A DNA stretch of 64,000 nucleotides from Liolophura sinensis (lineage: Eukaryota; Mollusca; Polyplacophora; Chitonida; Chitonidae): the NCBI RefSeq assembly GCF_032854445.1, contig NC_088305.1:28542628-28606627 (forward strand), in the 5' to 3' direction. Both the position numbers and the translations under genes were made by a program. Positions 1-14,100 of the stretch are shown in pieces (within the stretch, counting starts at the first letter, position 1; every line of letters starts with the position of its first letter). The notes under the pieces are model-generated. The model was not told where the DNA came from. It worked only from the letters and a program-made list of their open reading frames with translations, and ran no database searches.

Positions 1-2250
1 ATTCTTTATTCTGACATTACTCCATGCACACATAAACCCTTTCTTTAGGCTGGCATTACCCCATGCTCACATAAATCTGACTGACATGTAAGTGAAAAAT
101 TCTTTATTTTGACATTACTCCATGCACACATAAATCTGACTGTCATGTAAGTGAAAAATTCTTTATTCTGACATTACTTCATGCTCATATAAATCTGACT
201 GTCATGTAAGTGAAAAATTCTTTATTCTGACATTACTCCATGCACACATAAATCTGACTGTCATGTAAAGTGAGAAATTCTTTATTCTGACATTACTCCA
301 TGGACACATAAACCTGACTGACCTGTAAGTGAAAAATTCTTTATTCTGACATTACTCCATGCACACATAAATATGACTGTCATGTAAGTGAAAAATTCTT
401 TATTCTGACATTACTTCATGGACACATAAATCTGACTGTCATGTAAGTGAAAAATTCTTTATTCTGACATTACTCCATGCACACATAAATCTGACTGTCA
501 TGTAAGTGAAAAATTCTTTATTCTGACATTACTCCATGCTCATATAAATCTGACTGACCTGTAAGTGAAAAATTCTTTATTCTGACATTACTCCATGCTC
601 ACATAAACCTGACTGACCTGTAAGTGAAAATTTTTTTATTTTGGCATTACTCCATTGCACACATAAACCTGACTGACCTGTAAGTGAAAAATTCTTTATT
701 TTGGCATTACTCCATGCATACATAAATCTGACTGTCATGTAAGTGAAAAATTCTTTATTCTGACATTACTCCATGCACACATAAATCTGACTGTCATGTA
801 AGTGAAAAATTCTTTATTCTGACATTACTCCATGCTCATATAAATCTGACTGACCTGTAAGTGAAAAATTCTTTATTCTGACATTACTCCATGGACACAT
901 AAACCTGACTGGCCTGTAAGTGAAAAATTCTTTATTCTGATATTACTCCATGCACACATAAATCTGACTGTCATGTAAGTGAAAAAATTCTTTATTCTGA
1001 CATTACTCCATGGACACATAAATCTGACTGTCATGTAAGTGAAAAATTCTTTATTCAGACATTACTCCATGGACACATAAACCTGACTGACCTGTAAGTG
1101 AAAAATTCTTTATTCTGACATTACTCCATGCACACATAAATCTGACTGTCATGTAAGTGAAAAATTCTTTATTCTGACATTACTCCATTGACACATAAAC
1201 CTGACTGACCTGTAAGTGAAAAATTCTTTATTTTGGCATTACTCCATGCACACATAAATCTGACTGTCATGTAAGTGAAAAATTCTTTATTCTGACATTA
1301 CTCCATGCACACATAAATCTGACTGTCATGTAAGTGAGAAATTCTTTATTCAGACATTACTCCATGGACACATAAACCTGACTGACCTGTAAGTGAAAAA
1401 TTCTTTATTATGACATTACTCCATGCACACATAAATCTGACTGTCATGTAAGTGAAAAATTTTTTATTCTGACATTACTCCATGGACACATAAATCTGAC
1501 TGTCATGTAAGTGAAAAATTCTTTATTCTGACATTACTCCATGGACACATAAATCTGACTGTCATGTAAGTGAAAAAATTTTTATTCTGACATTACTCCA
1601 TGCTCACATAAACCTGACTGACCTGTAAGTGAAAAATTCTTTATTTTGGCATTACTCCATGCACACATAAAATCTGACTGTCATGTAAGTGAAAAATTCT
1701 TTATTCTGACATTACTCCATGCACACATAAATCTGACTGACATGTAAGTGAAAAATTCTTTATTCTGACATTACTTCATGGACACATAAACCTGACTGAC
1801 CTGTAAGTGAAAAATTCTTTATTCTGACATTACTCCATGGACACATAAATCTGACTGTCATGTAAGTGAAAAAATTTTATTCTGACATTACTCCATGCTC
1901 ACATAAACCTGACTGACCTGTAAGTGAAAAATTCTTTATTTTGGCATTACTCCATGCACACATAAATCTGACTGTCATGTAAGTGAAAAATTCTTTATTC
2001 TGACATTACTCCATGGACACATAAATCTGACTGACCTGTAAGTGAAAAATTCTTTATTCTGACATTACTTCATGCTCACATAAACCTGACTGACCTGTAA
2101 GTGAAAAATTCTTTATTATGACATTACTCCATGCACACATAAAATCTGACTGTCATGTAAGTGAAAAATTCTTTATTCTGGCATTAATCCATGGACACAT
2201 AAACCCTTTCTTTAGGCTGGCATTACTCCATGCACATGTAAACCTGACTC
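1..2250. repeat. 59-bp satellite array
   Basis: About 37 head-to-tail copies of a 59-bp AT-rich unit; the array already runs at base 1, so its left edge is outside the window. Each unit contains ATTCTTTATTCTGACATTAC, then CCATG(C/G)ACACATAAA, then a variable CTGACTG(TCATG/ACCTG)TAAGTG block. Two sub-types alternate irregularly (TCTGACTGTCATG and CCTGACTGACCTG), suggesting local higher-order mixing. The last copies decay near 2215-2260. The unit resembles the 3' end of the local SINEs. It lies in the intron upstream of the first visible SPAG1-like exon. Confidence 0.97.
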
Positions 2251-2401
2251 TCATGTAAGTGAAAAAGTCCCTGTGTAAATTTTTCCCGTGCAATAACTTG
2301 GCTAACCTGTAGTGAGGAAATATCTAATAGTCTTCAGTAATTGGATAAGTATTATTTAGTTTGGTGAGCAGAAATTTGAATGTGTCTTGTTTCGTTCTCA
2401 G

Positions 2402-5400
2402 ATATCAAGCTGTCAAAGTGGCCAGAGGCTGTTGCTGATTGTAATAGAGTCCTTGAAGAAGAAACGGATAATGTTAAAGGTAAGTAAATGTTAAGTGCTA
2501 ACACATTCATAGGACTTGAAAGGACAGAATGCAGTGGTTTTCCTGTTTATTCCACCCATAATGCCCATAAACGTGAATGGCACTGTACAAGGGATATATG
2601 TGTATTTCAATGACTTGAGGATGGCATAAAACCTTTATCACAGAGAAAAAAAGAAAATAAAATCCCCAAAACTAACAAAAGAAAAAAAACCCCCATCAAA
2701 ACAGAGGTAAATGTACACAAATATCTATAATAGATGGTATAATTTGAACTTGGTAAAATGTTTTCTAATTTATGCATACGCGATAACATTCTTGACACTC
2801 TTTTTCCACTCATCATCCTGCATGTATGGATCATATTCAACTTGTATATTGAAACTGAAGAATTCCTGAGTTTGTCGACAAACAGATATCGATTTAATCA
2901 ATTTATCCCACAAATTTGTTTTTTTTAAATGCAATGGGGTTGGTCACTTTATAAGCAGGCAAGGTTGAAATCCCCCTTTTGTCTGATGGTGTAAAACTAA
3001 CAGTGCCAAAGGTCGTCAGGTTCAAACCCCCAACACTGCTGCCTCATCTCATAAAAAAATTTATGTTTGCATCAATATTGTATTTGTAATGCTTTTCGTG
3101 ATTTGTATTTGTAGCCATTTGCGCAGAGGCACAGCGTACAAGGGATTAAAGGATTACCACAAGGCTCAGAGAGATTTTGAGAAAGTTTTAGAGTTGGAGC
3201 CAAATGAAGTAAACGTGCCAAGGTTGGTTTTTATTGGTGTCAGTCAAGTCTTTTGCTTCATTGTGATGTCGTGAGGAGGAACTTTCCAAAGCAATTAGGC
3301 AGAGGCCTGCAGGAAGCAAATACTGAAGGAGGAGGAGGTTATCACCATGATAAGGCCAAACAAAAGGGAGAGAGAGAGTCCAAATTTTGACTCCCGGAAT
3401 GCTTAAGTTGTACTTGCTTGTTTGAAACAAAAAGGCTGTGACACCGACTGTAGGAATCTGCTGGCCTTGCCCTTCAGAGGTCACAATGCTGTAGAGTAAC
3501 CAATCACCAGGCGGCTCAGTTCACACCTGAGTTACCAATCGCTGTTTGTATTCAATAACATTCAAGCTTTGTTCAAGTGAGATTCTCCACTGGTGCTACC
3601 ATCTTTCTGTGAATGTCAGTCCAATTTATGTCCTACAAACCAGATGCAAACGGGTTTGCGTCATCTGCGGTTGCCAGTATGTGGCTGAAAAATTAGTCAT
3701 GGCATCGTCTTGTCGCTGTGCTGGTACTTGATTTTTCAGGATTTCATACCACTCTGTTATCTTTCAAAATATTCCTTGTAAAACTGTTTTTACTTATATG
3801 ATTTCAGGATTTTTAACTAAAAAGTTTACACGTAGGCATAATTATAGCTTGTCATACCTTGGCTTCTGTAAAAGCACACAGTGGGTAGTGGATTTGTCTG
3901 TGCTTTGCAGGGCTTTTCAATGCATAATCCCAGGCAAATAGTTACAGTATGACATCACTCGGCGAGGGTTCCATGGCCGAAAAGAAAGGTTTACACTGTC
4001 TATCATTTTGAAGTTATTTATTGATTTATTTGATTGGTGTTTACGCCATTCTCAGAATATCATTATTTTAAAAGGCAGTTTACAAACTAACATAAGTGTA
4101 GATATTGCATGTATATAGCATTATAGTGTGAAAATATGGGCGCAGGAAATCGCTTCCATAATACTCGTATGTGCTGGTTTGCCCAATCTAACATTTGTTA
4201 AAATCATCTCTGGCCTTCCTCCAATATAGGATATATATCTGTATGTCACGTGAAAAATACTGTCATTAACTTGCCAATGGTTGGTTGATTTAGCCTGGGT
4301 TCTGGTTTTCTCCACTCATAAAACTGACCACAATTGTATAGTGAAAAACCAGGAATATGGCTTCAAACAACAGTGAAAGAAAAAAGAATAAATTCTTAGC
4401 TTTTGTCCTAGTTTATGGTGTAGACCAATCTTTTTTAAGTTCAGTGTGTCTGAGTAGTGTCATGCCTAGTGTCTTCGTGGGTGTGGCATCCTGAAAAAGC
4501 TTGAGATTCGGCTTCTCCATGGGGATATTTTTCATTTCAGGAATTATTAGGAGAGCTGGGGAAAGACAAAGCAAAGGAGGAGGAGGAGGAAAAAGAAGAG
4601 AGGGAAGCAGAAAGGACGACGCATGATGATAGAAGAGGTGGAAGGGAGCGAGTCAGAAGAGGAAGGAGGGGACAAAATTACACCAGTCATTAATGAGACA
4701 ACACAGGCTGTGGAGACGGACTCAGATCTTGTGAATGGCCATGCTGATAACTCTGCCACAGAGACGGAACACAAAACTGATACAGCCGAGTACAAAACTG
4801 ATAGTAAATCCGCAAGTGAAAGTAAATCGGATAGTGAAAGTAAAAATGAAGGGGAAGTCCAGACTGAATGTGAGGCCAAATGTGAGTCGGCAAAAGAAGA
4901 TACTGCAGACGGTGGTGTGTTAAGCACTGGTGAAATGACTAATCCCGAAGGCACTGGGAGGAGTCATTCTCCCGTCCAGTCCTGATCCAGCACCCACTGC
5001 CCACTAAAGCTGGAGAACTGAGAGAATTGGGCAACTCCCTGTTCAGAAGTGGCCAGTATGGAGATGCCATTGCGAAGTACACAACTGCCATTGATTTGAT
5101 TGTTGAAGGTAAGTGTCTATATTCTCGGTTATGGGCATTTCCGCTAGTATTGTCATGTGATCCTTACACTAAATCTTGGCATGTCTTGGCATGTGTGATT
5201 AAGCTTTAATAATGCAAAACCGCTGAATACTTGCGTGTCACATGTCAAGGTCAAATACAAGAATATTTTTATACCCATATTTTTATTGCCAGATTTATAG
5301 GAAAATCCTGAAAAATTTATCATAAATATTTAAATTCTTTGTCTTGTTTTCTTACATTGTCTCACTTTCTCCTGTGTGTCTCATTTTCTTCTGTGTGTGT

Positions 5401-8400
5401 GCCTCGTTTTCTCAAGCGTACTTCGTTTCTCATGGGTGTGTCTTTTTCTCATTGGTGTCTCATTTTCTCATGTGTGCTTCATTTTCTCAGGTGTCTCATT
5501 TTCTCACAGGTGTCTCATTTTCTCAGGTGTCTCATTTTCTCACGGGTGTCTCATTTTCTCACAGGTGTCTCATTTTCTCATAGTTGTCTCATTTTTTCAC
5601 GCTTTCTCCTCAACCACTAAATGCACATTTTTTTCCCCCACTTCCCTGTTATCTTCCACTGACAGAAGGCAAGGAGCAAACCGTCAACCTGTCGTTGTTG
5701 CACAGTAACAGAGCCGCATGTAAGCTGAAGGTGGGCGATTGTGCTGGAGCAATTGAAGATTGCACGGAGGCCCTGCGTCGTGTACCTCATTCCATTAAAC
5801 CACTTCTGAGGAGAGCTCAGGCTTACGAAACCACAGAGAGGTAAGGGCGTCTACAGAAGTTTTATTTATTTGCTTATTTGTATTATGATTCATTATGATT
5901 TGCTGGGTCATTATGCTTAGTTCTGTTTTACAGCTGGTTTGGCAGAAGTATTGGTAAGTCAGGAAGTTTGTGAAGTACCACGAGGCAGTAGCTTACTCTG
6001 GGCTAACCCCATTTCCTATCATATACCCTAGTTCCTCAACCTTTTTTTTTACATGTGAGAGCAACTTTCCAGTGCAATTTGTGCACCTGTGTATTTGGGT
6101 TGAGACAGACCTCCATCATATCAATCCTATGTAAGATTTACAGATTCTTCGTATCAAAAACTACAGTGTACATTGCAAAGTACTGTGCTATAACAATACA
6201 AAGCAGGCACATGTATTGGTTTTATATAGGGAACAGGCACCTGTTTGAATCAATTACTGAATCTAGATGGCTGGGTGAATTTACTATTGTGATTCAACTT
6301 AGTTTAGTGAAGGATGGTTGTATATCTGTCAGGTCCAAGTTATCGTTATGACAAATTAAAATTGATTCATGTAGATCTTAAATTTTGTAATAACAGACTC
6401 AAAACAGAAAGGCGTTTGCTTCAAACTTATGTCATCAAACCCCCAAGAGTGCCTCCTTTTTAAGATTGGCATTAACCCGTATGTTCTTACCAGCTTGAGG
6501 CCCCCCACTTGAGCCCCTTGTTTAGGGGCGAGAAATGTACTGTTTGGTACATCCCATGTTAAGCAAAAAGGTTGTGTATAAGGATAATTTTTCTCCCGTC
6601 AAAAGCATGTCCGGGATCATATAATTGGTAGGCTTTCCCGCGCTGTCATTGACAGTCACCAACCCAGTAATGCCAGGGTGGAGAGAAAAATCTTTTCACT
6701 GATATGTTGTAGTAAAGCCGTAGTAAAGGCACTTAAATGGGCTGGTGCGTTTTCCAAATCCATGCAGGGAAGTTGATATACAGGGACAAGGTTGATGTTG
6801 TCAAACTTCGTGTGACACAACAGGATCTTGGCTCCCTCTTCCTGAAATTTAAGTGTTTTACAGGCAATGTAAATGAGGCCAAAGCTACACTATTCAGTGA
6901 CCTCAGGTGAGGGCTCCATTGGGTGCTTACACTCAACATACAATGTGCCTGTATGGAGGATTTTCTAGTGTTTTTTTGAGTGTTGCTTTGATAATGAAAA
7001 AAAAATTATCCTTCTGATAAAGGAGGAATCATTAACATCATAAACACTGCTTGCTTAACAAGACAAACTTTAACAAGCAACACCTGAACGTGCATGGTTT
7101 ATAACTGTTTCATTATAAACCTCTGAGCAGGATAAGCCTTATCTCTGTATTTTGTACATGTTTACTTTTAATATAATGTTTGTTAGTTTCTTTCTTTCCT
7201 GTAATGTAACAACCAACAAACTGAACATGCATCACCATGGTTTGTAACTGTTTTATTATACAATGTGTATCTCTGATCAGGATAATATACTTGTGAAAGT
7301 ATGTGTATGTATCAGCAATAAAATCATTGATGAGAAATGAACCTCAAATGAAATTAAACTCTCCCTCTCTCACTTTTACGTTCACAAAATTGCCATTGGC
7401 TAAAGTGGAACTAATCTCAATACCAGGTTATAGACGGTATTTAAAATGTAAATAAACTCAATCTGGACCAGGAGAAAAACTCAATTTTGAGGTTGCGGTA
7501 GTTAAAATTTAGACTTCTGTGAATCCCTGAATGCCTTTAAAATATGCTGGAATAAACACCTTGCAAACGTGCGAAAAGGTTGAAAAATGACAGTAAGTGA
7601 AATATTCTTGATACCGTCTTCATTCTCTGAAATGTAAAAACGCAGAAATATGCAAATTTTCAGATTGACAAGCTAAATAGTGAATCACCTGAAGTTTAAT
7701 GGCATTTTTCAAACGAGACATTTTGCTTGATTCTAATTGATTTAACTTCCTTATATAGCCACTTAATAGTTTTTTTGTGGTGTTTGATTAATTTCTTATG
7801 AGGAAAACTTAAGTGTTGGTATCAAATGTGTCATAATTTTAATTCTGTTATAATGTGCATTTTCACATACCATACTTTTGGTGAAATATACCACATCAAA
7901 TAAAATAAGTAAATAATATTACCCATGATGCATCTTGTTTTCAGGTACAGTAAGGCATATGTAGACTTCAAACATGTCCTGAGTATTGACAACAGCTATG
8001 ACATAGCCTTCCAGGGGGCCAGTAGGTAAGTGGTACGTCCATGATTTAAGGGGAACTAAGTGTAATAATCCTCGGTGTCTATTCAAGGGAGGTAATCTTG
8101 TTGGCAAGTGAAGAATTGCGGCACCTTGCTGTTTTCTTGTGAAGGCTAGAAATATAATTTCATGCACATTTGAAGAGCTCGCATGTTAAAAGTGATGAAT
8201 TCTTTTGAATTTTTTCGTTTTAAAGCAAATGTAATTTTTTATTAACCTGCTGTTTTAGGAATGCAGGTGGTGATACATTAAATGTCAAATTATTTGAAAG
8301 AGCAATGTGCAAATTTATCGAAATTTTAAAAAAAAAGATATTGTCAATATTTTGGCAAGAATGGCGTTCATAGAACTGTGTGCTTGAGTTCATTTTTTTA

Positions 8401-11070
8401 AAACACTTTTCCTTATCACTTTTTGTGTTGAAAGCTTTAGCTTCAGGAATTGTTTAATTTAACTGCTAATAGCATTTAGTATTGAACCAAATACGTACCA
8501 GAAAACAACAGTTATACTGAATTTCGGGACATATGTTGCATTTCATTTTGCTGTTTTTATGATGCCATAGGAGTAGTCAAATGCTCCAGCAACAAGATGG
8601 ACCAAAATGGCGCGAGAAGCTTCCAGAAATACCCAGAGTGCTATCGTCAGATGTTCCGATCATTCAGAGCTTGTCCTCCCCATCTTCACCAGGCTCATCT
8701 TCCACCCTCCAGTCTCCTGACATTCCACCCTCCAATGCAGACCTTAGTCCAGGAACTACGGCCTCTGCAAACATGGCGGAGAAAACAGCAGAGGAAGAAT
8801 CCAAACCATTGAGCCCTGAGGAGGAGTTTAACAGTAAAAAGGCTGAAGGCAATCAACTTGTTCAAAAGGTATGAAAGACCTACATTTAGCCCTGCCACGT
8901 ATTAAATTCAACATTTTTGACATTTGTAAGAGATCTGCTTTCTGTTTAATTTTTAATGATTTCCAACGGAATGTAGAGGAGTATACCATAGTATTAATGT
9001 GTCTGATGTATTTGCATGCACTACAGATTTTGGTAATGTTTATACCTAACATGGAGTTTCAATAAATAGTTACAGGGGGTTCCATCAATGCGTTTTTAAA
9101 TGTATTAAATTATGATGACTGTGGCTTACAGACCAGTATGTACATTGGGGTCCCAGTGGAAGTTGCTTTCTTCAGGCTACAATCAGCTATTATATTTACA
9201 ACCCTTTTGCACAACGGGCTCAAACTTTAATATGTCTTATAGTGTTTACCTATGACCATTGTAAGGGGAGATTACTCTGAACTAAAAAAACTTAACAAAT
9301 CTCGCCCTTATTAAAAACTTAATGACATATGCAGCATGAGAGAACACATGTACTCCTAACCACTTGAGCTGAAGTTGTCACCCTTCCGCTGTTGTTCTGC
9401 AGGGAGAGTTCCGCAGTGCTGAGGAGTGTTACTGTGTCTGCGTTCGTCTGTTTCCTGCACGCGCCGTGGGCTTCACCAATCGTGCCCTTTGTTACCTGAG
9501 ACTGAACGAGGTAGGGTTGGGTCTTACGTTCAGATTCCACTCTGTGTCACTATGATAGTATTAAAACTAAGGCGCGGGTGTTCAAATGTGTTTTAAAACT
9601 TAATCTTCATTTGTTTACTTAATCCGACATTAATGGTGTAACAGTATATTAAATATAAACCAAATCTGTTACCGTTCAATTGGCCTTTGTACAACTGTAT
9701 TGGCTGTTCAGTTTGGAAAATTCTTCACTATCTAATGTGACTTAATACCAGTATTATCTAAGACACTTTTGAACAACTTGGCCAAGATTCCTTTCAACAG
9801 ACTGTTTGCCTGTGTTGGGGCGATGTCCTAGACGGGAGGCCTGCGGTGCTTTATTCACAAGAGAGTCGGGTAGATTTGTTGAGTTTGGTAGAAAATATCT
9901 GCTGCTAGGTTCTGTATGGCATAACATAAATGTATATTAAGACTAGTACACTGACTGTCAATACCAATCAATGATTTGATCCGTATCTACTCCCTCAATT
10001 AAATAGCTTAATCCAGTTGATGAACTGATTTTGTTTTGGTGAGGTAGGTTACATATTGCAAGATAAACTCTCCGTTTTTCACGGCTAGTACATGTTCACA
10101 TAGCTGACTACAAGGGGACTACACCTATGTTTGCAAACTAACTAGGATGCGTCAGAAGACTCAGATATATTCACACCTTTGACAATAATCCTGCGCGCCT
10201 CAGCTGGTCTCCAACACAGCTCAGGAGACAGTTTGTCATGCGCCAGTGGAGCGATATACGAGCAGTAAACAGACGACTTTTAGCGTGAGCTGTACTGTAG
10301 GTACATTGTATGGTGATTGATTAACATTTTACGCTAATTTTAGAGCTTTAAGTGGGAAGGTTTGTCAGGTACCTGACAGTGGTCAGTGGTTTATTCCAGG
10401 TACTCTGGTTTCCTCCACCTTTAAATGTGACTGTTGCCTTACGAGTGAAAGATTATTAAGCACAGTATTAAACACCAGTAAAATAAATAAATAAATAAAT
10501 AAATATAAGCACGCACAACTGACCCTCTTCATATTTCTAGTTTTATTGTAACATGAGTGAACATCTTGAGTATCATGATGTTTGTCCCATCACGTTTCAT
10601 ACTTTTGAAGCTACATACTTTTTAATGCCAACATTCACTTTAAAAGTAAGGACTTCAGACTGCGGGTGTGCATATTATATGCGCTCATCAATGACTGAAG
10701 ACATTTGCTGGGTCTGCACAAAATATCAAGAAAGCCTATTGATCTTGGCATTACTGTTTTTACATGCAGTTAACCAGTCAGCTGACCAATGAAGATGCAT
10801 GGGTGAACCCAAATTTTAAAATTCCTTATTTTAACAAATAGATACTGTAATGTGTTTATTCAAGCATATTCTGAAGGCATTAAAACTCAAATAGTGTAGT
10901 TTTGTCGCCAAAATCGCGTTAAAAATGTGTATAAATCGCACTGAAATTTGCTCTGCCTTATATGAAAGAGTTTGAAGAATTAGGGTATGTTGAAATATGT
11001 GATAATTTGTGTTTGTCTAGCAAGTTTGATTATTTGTGAAGTCTTGTGATGTATATTGGGTTATATATGG

Positions 11071-11108
<38 letters not shown>

Positions 11109-14100
11109 ATTGCTTAAGACTTGCTTATATATGAAACAACATTATTGTTATTCTCAGCCAGCTAAGGCTGAGGTTGACTGTACCACAGCACTGGACTTGG
11201 AGCCTCAGAACGTGAAAGCCTTGTTCAGGAGAGCCCAGGCCAGGAAGGTAACCATTTGTCTGTTTTTCTGATCGGCTTACTAAAGCTAGTTACTTGTACA
11301 TTAGTCTCTGGCTGGTTGTGACAAACCCTGACAGGTGGAAATGTAACTCGTGACATGTAGAAAAATGTTACCAGTGTGACTTTGGTACACATAAATGCTT
11401 TCTTTCACATTCCAATGTCCTGAAATCTGCCTGGAAAGAACAGTTTTAGGGCTAAGTATAGGTGATAAATTTCACATTAGTTTAAACATATTATTTTTTT
11501 GTTACTGCAGCTTATATCTGATAGAATAATTTTTGTTAAATCGAGTGATGGTGTACATCTTCAGATAGGGGCTTTTAAAGAAGTATTATAAAATGGTGAT
11601 GGCTGAAATATGTGAACATTGATGTGGTAAATGACCTCAGTTTCTGTCAGAAAAGTTCATTTTTAGAGGCATGTAAGTGTCATATCATTTTTGGTGGTGG
11701 AACGAACATTTTTCCAGTAGGATATCAACCTACCTTCCAAGCAAACCTCAAAACACTTTTCTGAAATCAACAGGACTCTCAGAATCAGGCCAAAATCTTC
11801 AGTTTAGTCGTGGGCAAAGCGTTCTATACTCCACTTTAGAGTGGATAAATGAAAAAAAACAAAAAAAAAACATACAAAAAGTCACAATCATTTGTAAGAG
11901 AACGGCTAACTGTACAGCAGGTGATGTAAAGGAATACATTTTGATTTTTGTTTTGGGTTGACAGATGCTCTCTCAATACAAGGACAGTTTGAGCGACCTA
12001 ACACAGTTATTAAAACTGGAGGGTAAAAATTCAGCGGCAAGGCGGGGAACTTGATTTGGTCAAGCAGTACTACAGAGAGGTAAAAACACATTGTCTTTCA
12101 CAGCGAATCTGTACTTCTATGTGGTGTCAAGTGAAAAACTGTCCAGTGTTATTTTTGTGAAACTGCTAAAAACATTTCAGACAAGGTGCTGATTGTGGGT
12201 TTTACTACATGCGAACATGCATGCATGAAAAAAATCCTCTTGCACATGTACGGTTTTTTTTTTTTTCTTCAGGAGTTAGAAAAATTGAAAGCCTCAAAGA
12301 CACCTACTTCATCATCCAACAAAGAAGGGGCAAAATCTGATGCAAGTGAAAAGTCATCAAAAAAGACTCGAAAACGAATGATCATTGAAGAGGTAGAAGA
12401 TGACACTAATGAGTCCCCAGGGACCTCTTCAGGGAAAGGAGGTGAGAAACGACATGATCTGCTGACAGCAACACTTGTCATGGTTAGGTATACATTAGCC
12501 TACTTACCTAATACTAGCCTACTTGTATGTTATCTTTATAATCAGTCAGGTTTCTCCTGTTTTGCGACACCTTTGCATTGAATATTTTTGCAGTAACCTG
12601 TTTTGAACTGAATGTATATTGGTTGTCACAGAATATTTATGGAAGGAATGACAGTTATAAAACTGCCATAGCCATGTCTGATATGCACTGGACTGGAGAG
12701 ATAAAGTGATATTCTTACTCGCTATCAGCCATAATGTCAGTCGTGCAACATGGACCTACAGGTGCTTACATGCCTCTGAAAAAACACATTTTTGGAGGGG
12801 GGTGGGGGGAGCAAGATTTTAGGTTATTTACTTGCATGAAGCAATTGTGACTGATTTAAAGACTAGGTTGCTGTAATAAGGCAAGGTGTAGTCATTGAAG
12901 AATCTCCTTTTCACAATGAACATCTGAAAAGTGGGTCAGTGACCAGCATAAGCATCAACCTGATTTCCTCTCTGATAACTTTCTATGACCTGGGCTTTTA
13001 TGGATCCTATCTCACTTGTATAACATTTTGTCTGTTTTACAAAACACTGTCTTTACAAAACTGTACACATTGTTCCTGTAAGCAGTGGAGTTTTTGTGTG
13101 GTGAATGGGATTGCTTACTATTGTAATGCTTTTTTTTAAAATCATGAACAGTTTCATAGGTGTAATTTTTGGTTTCTTTACTTGAAGGCTCAGAGGTGAA
13201 GGCTAATGGTGATGAAACCAACAAAAACAACCAAACCAAAGACCAAAAAGATTCCAAAAAAATCTGGCGCAAAGTCATCCAGTGCAGAGATGAAGGCAGC
13301 TAGTGAGATAGCAACACAGTCGGGGGCAACTGTGAAAGTTCCTAAACTCATAAAGGTTACTCCATACGAGTTCATGCAGGCCTGGAACTCCCTAAAGTCT
13401 GTGACAGACACAGAAGCATACGCCAAACTGTTAGAACAGGTTCCACCAGGTGATATCGCTACAGGTGAGAATATACTGCATCTTTAATAGGCCAATACTA
13501 AAGGTAATCCTTGCATTATGTGGTTGTCTTTGTTTGTTATGCTGTGTGTCATATGATGTCTCTGCATTGGTGAGAGGCTCCTGAGACTTTTTTTTTTTCT
13601 GTGCCTGAGTCTTTGTTCGGTGTCTGAGTCTTTGTTCTGCGCCGGAGTCTTTGTTCTGTGCCGAGTCTTTGTTCTGTGCAGTGTCTTTGTTCTGCACCTG
13701 AGTCGTTGTTCCGCACCTGAGTCATTGTTCTTTGCACCTGTGTCATTGAGCAGTGCCTGAGTCATTGTTCTTTGCACCTTGGTCAGTGAGCAGTGCCTGA
13801 GTCATTGTTCTTTGCACCTGTGTCATTGAGCAGTGCCTGAGTCATTTTTCTTTGCACCTGGCTCATTGAGCAGTGCCTGAGTCATTGTTCTTTGCACCTT
13901 GGTCAGTGAGCAGTGCCTGGGTCATTGTACTTTGCACCTGTGTCATTGAGCAGTGCCTGAGTCATTGTTCTTTGCACCTGGGTCAGTGAGCAGTGCCTGA
14001 GTCATTGTTCTTTGCACCTGGGTCAGTGAGCAGTGCCTGAGTCATTGTTCTTTGCACCTGTGTCATTGAGCAGTGCCTGAGTCATTTTTCTTTGCACCTA

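Noticed and set aside
1-2250. CRISPR-like array
   Set aside because: Units are contiguous without spacers and the genome is eukaryotic.
4690-4954. overlapping - strand open frames opposite SPAG1-like exon 3
   Set aside because: They mirror an acidic, low-complexity exon on the + strand; no splice or motif support.
5344-5708. long + strand frames rich in Ser, Phe and Leu
   Set aside because: They are translations of the 17-bp minisatellite, not a gene.
6733-6939. - strand ORF opposite the candidate cassette exon
   Set aside because: The + strand stretch has AG/GT borders in the right phase; the - strand has none.
13431-13777. - strand repetitive ORFs near 13.5-13.8 kb
   Set aside because: Translation of the 40-bp minisatellite and its diverged edge.
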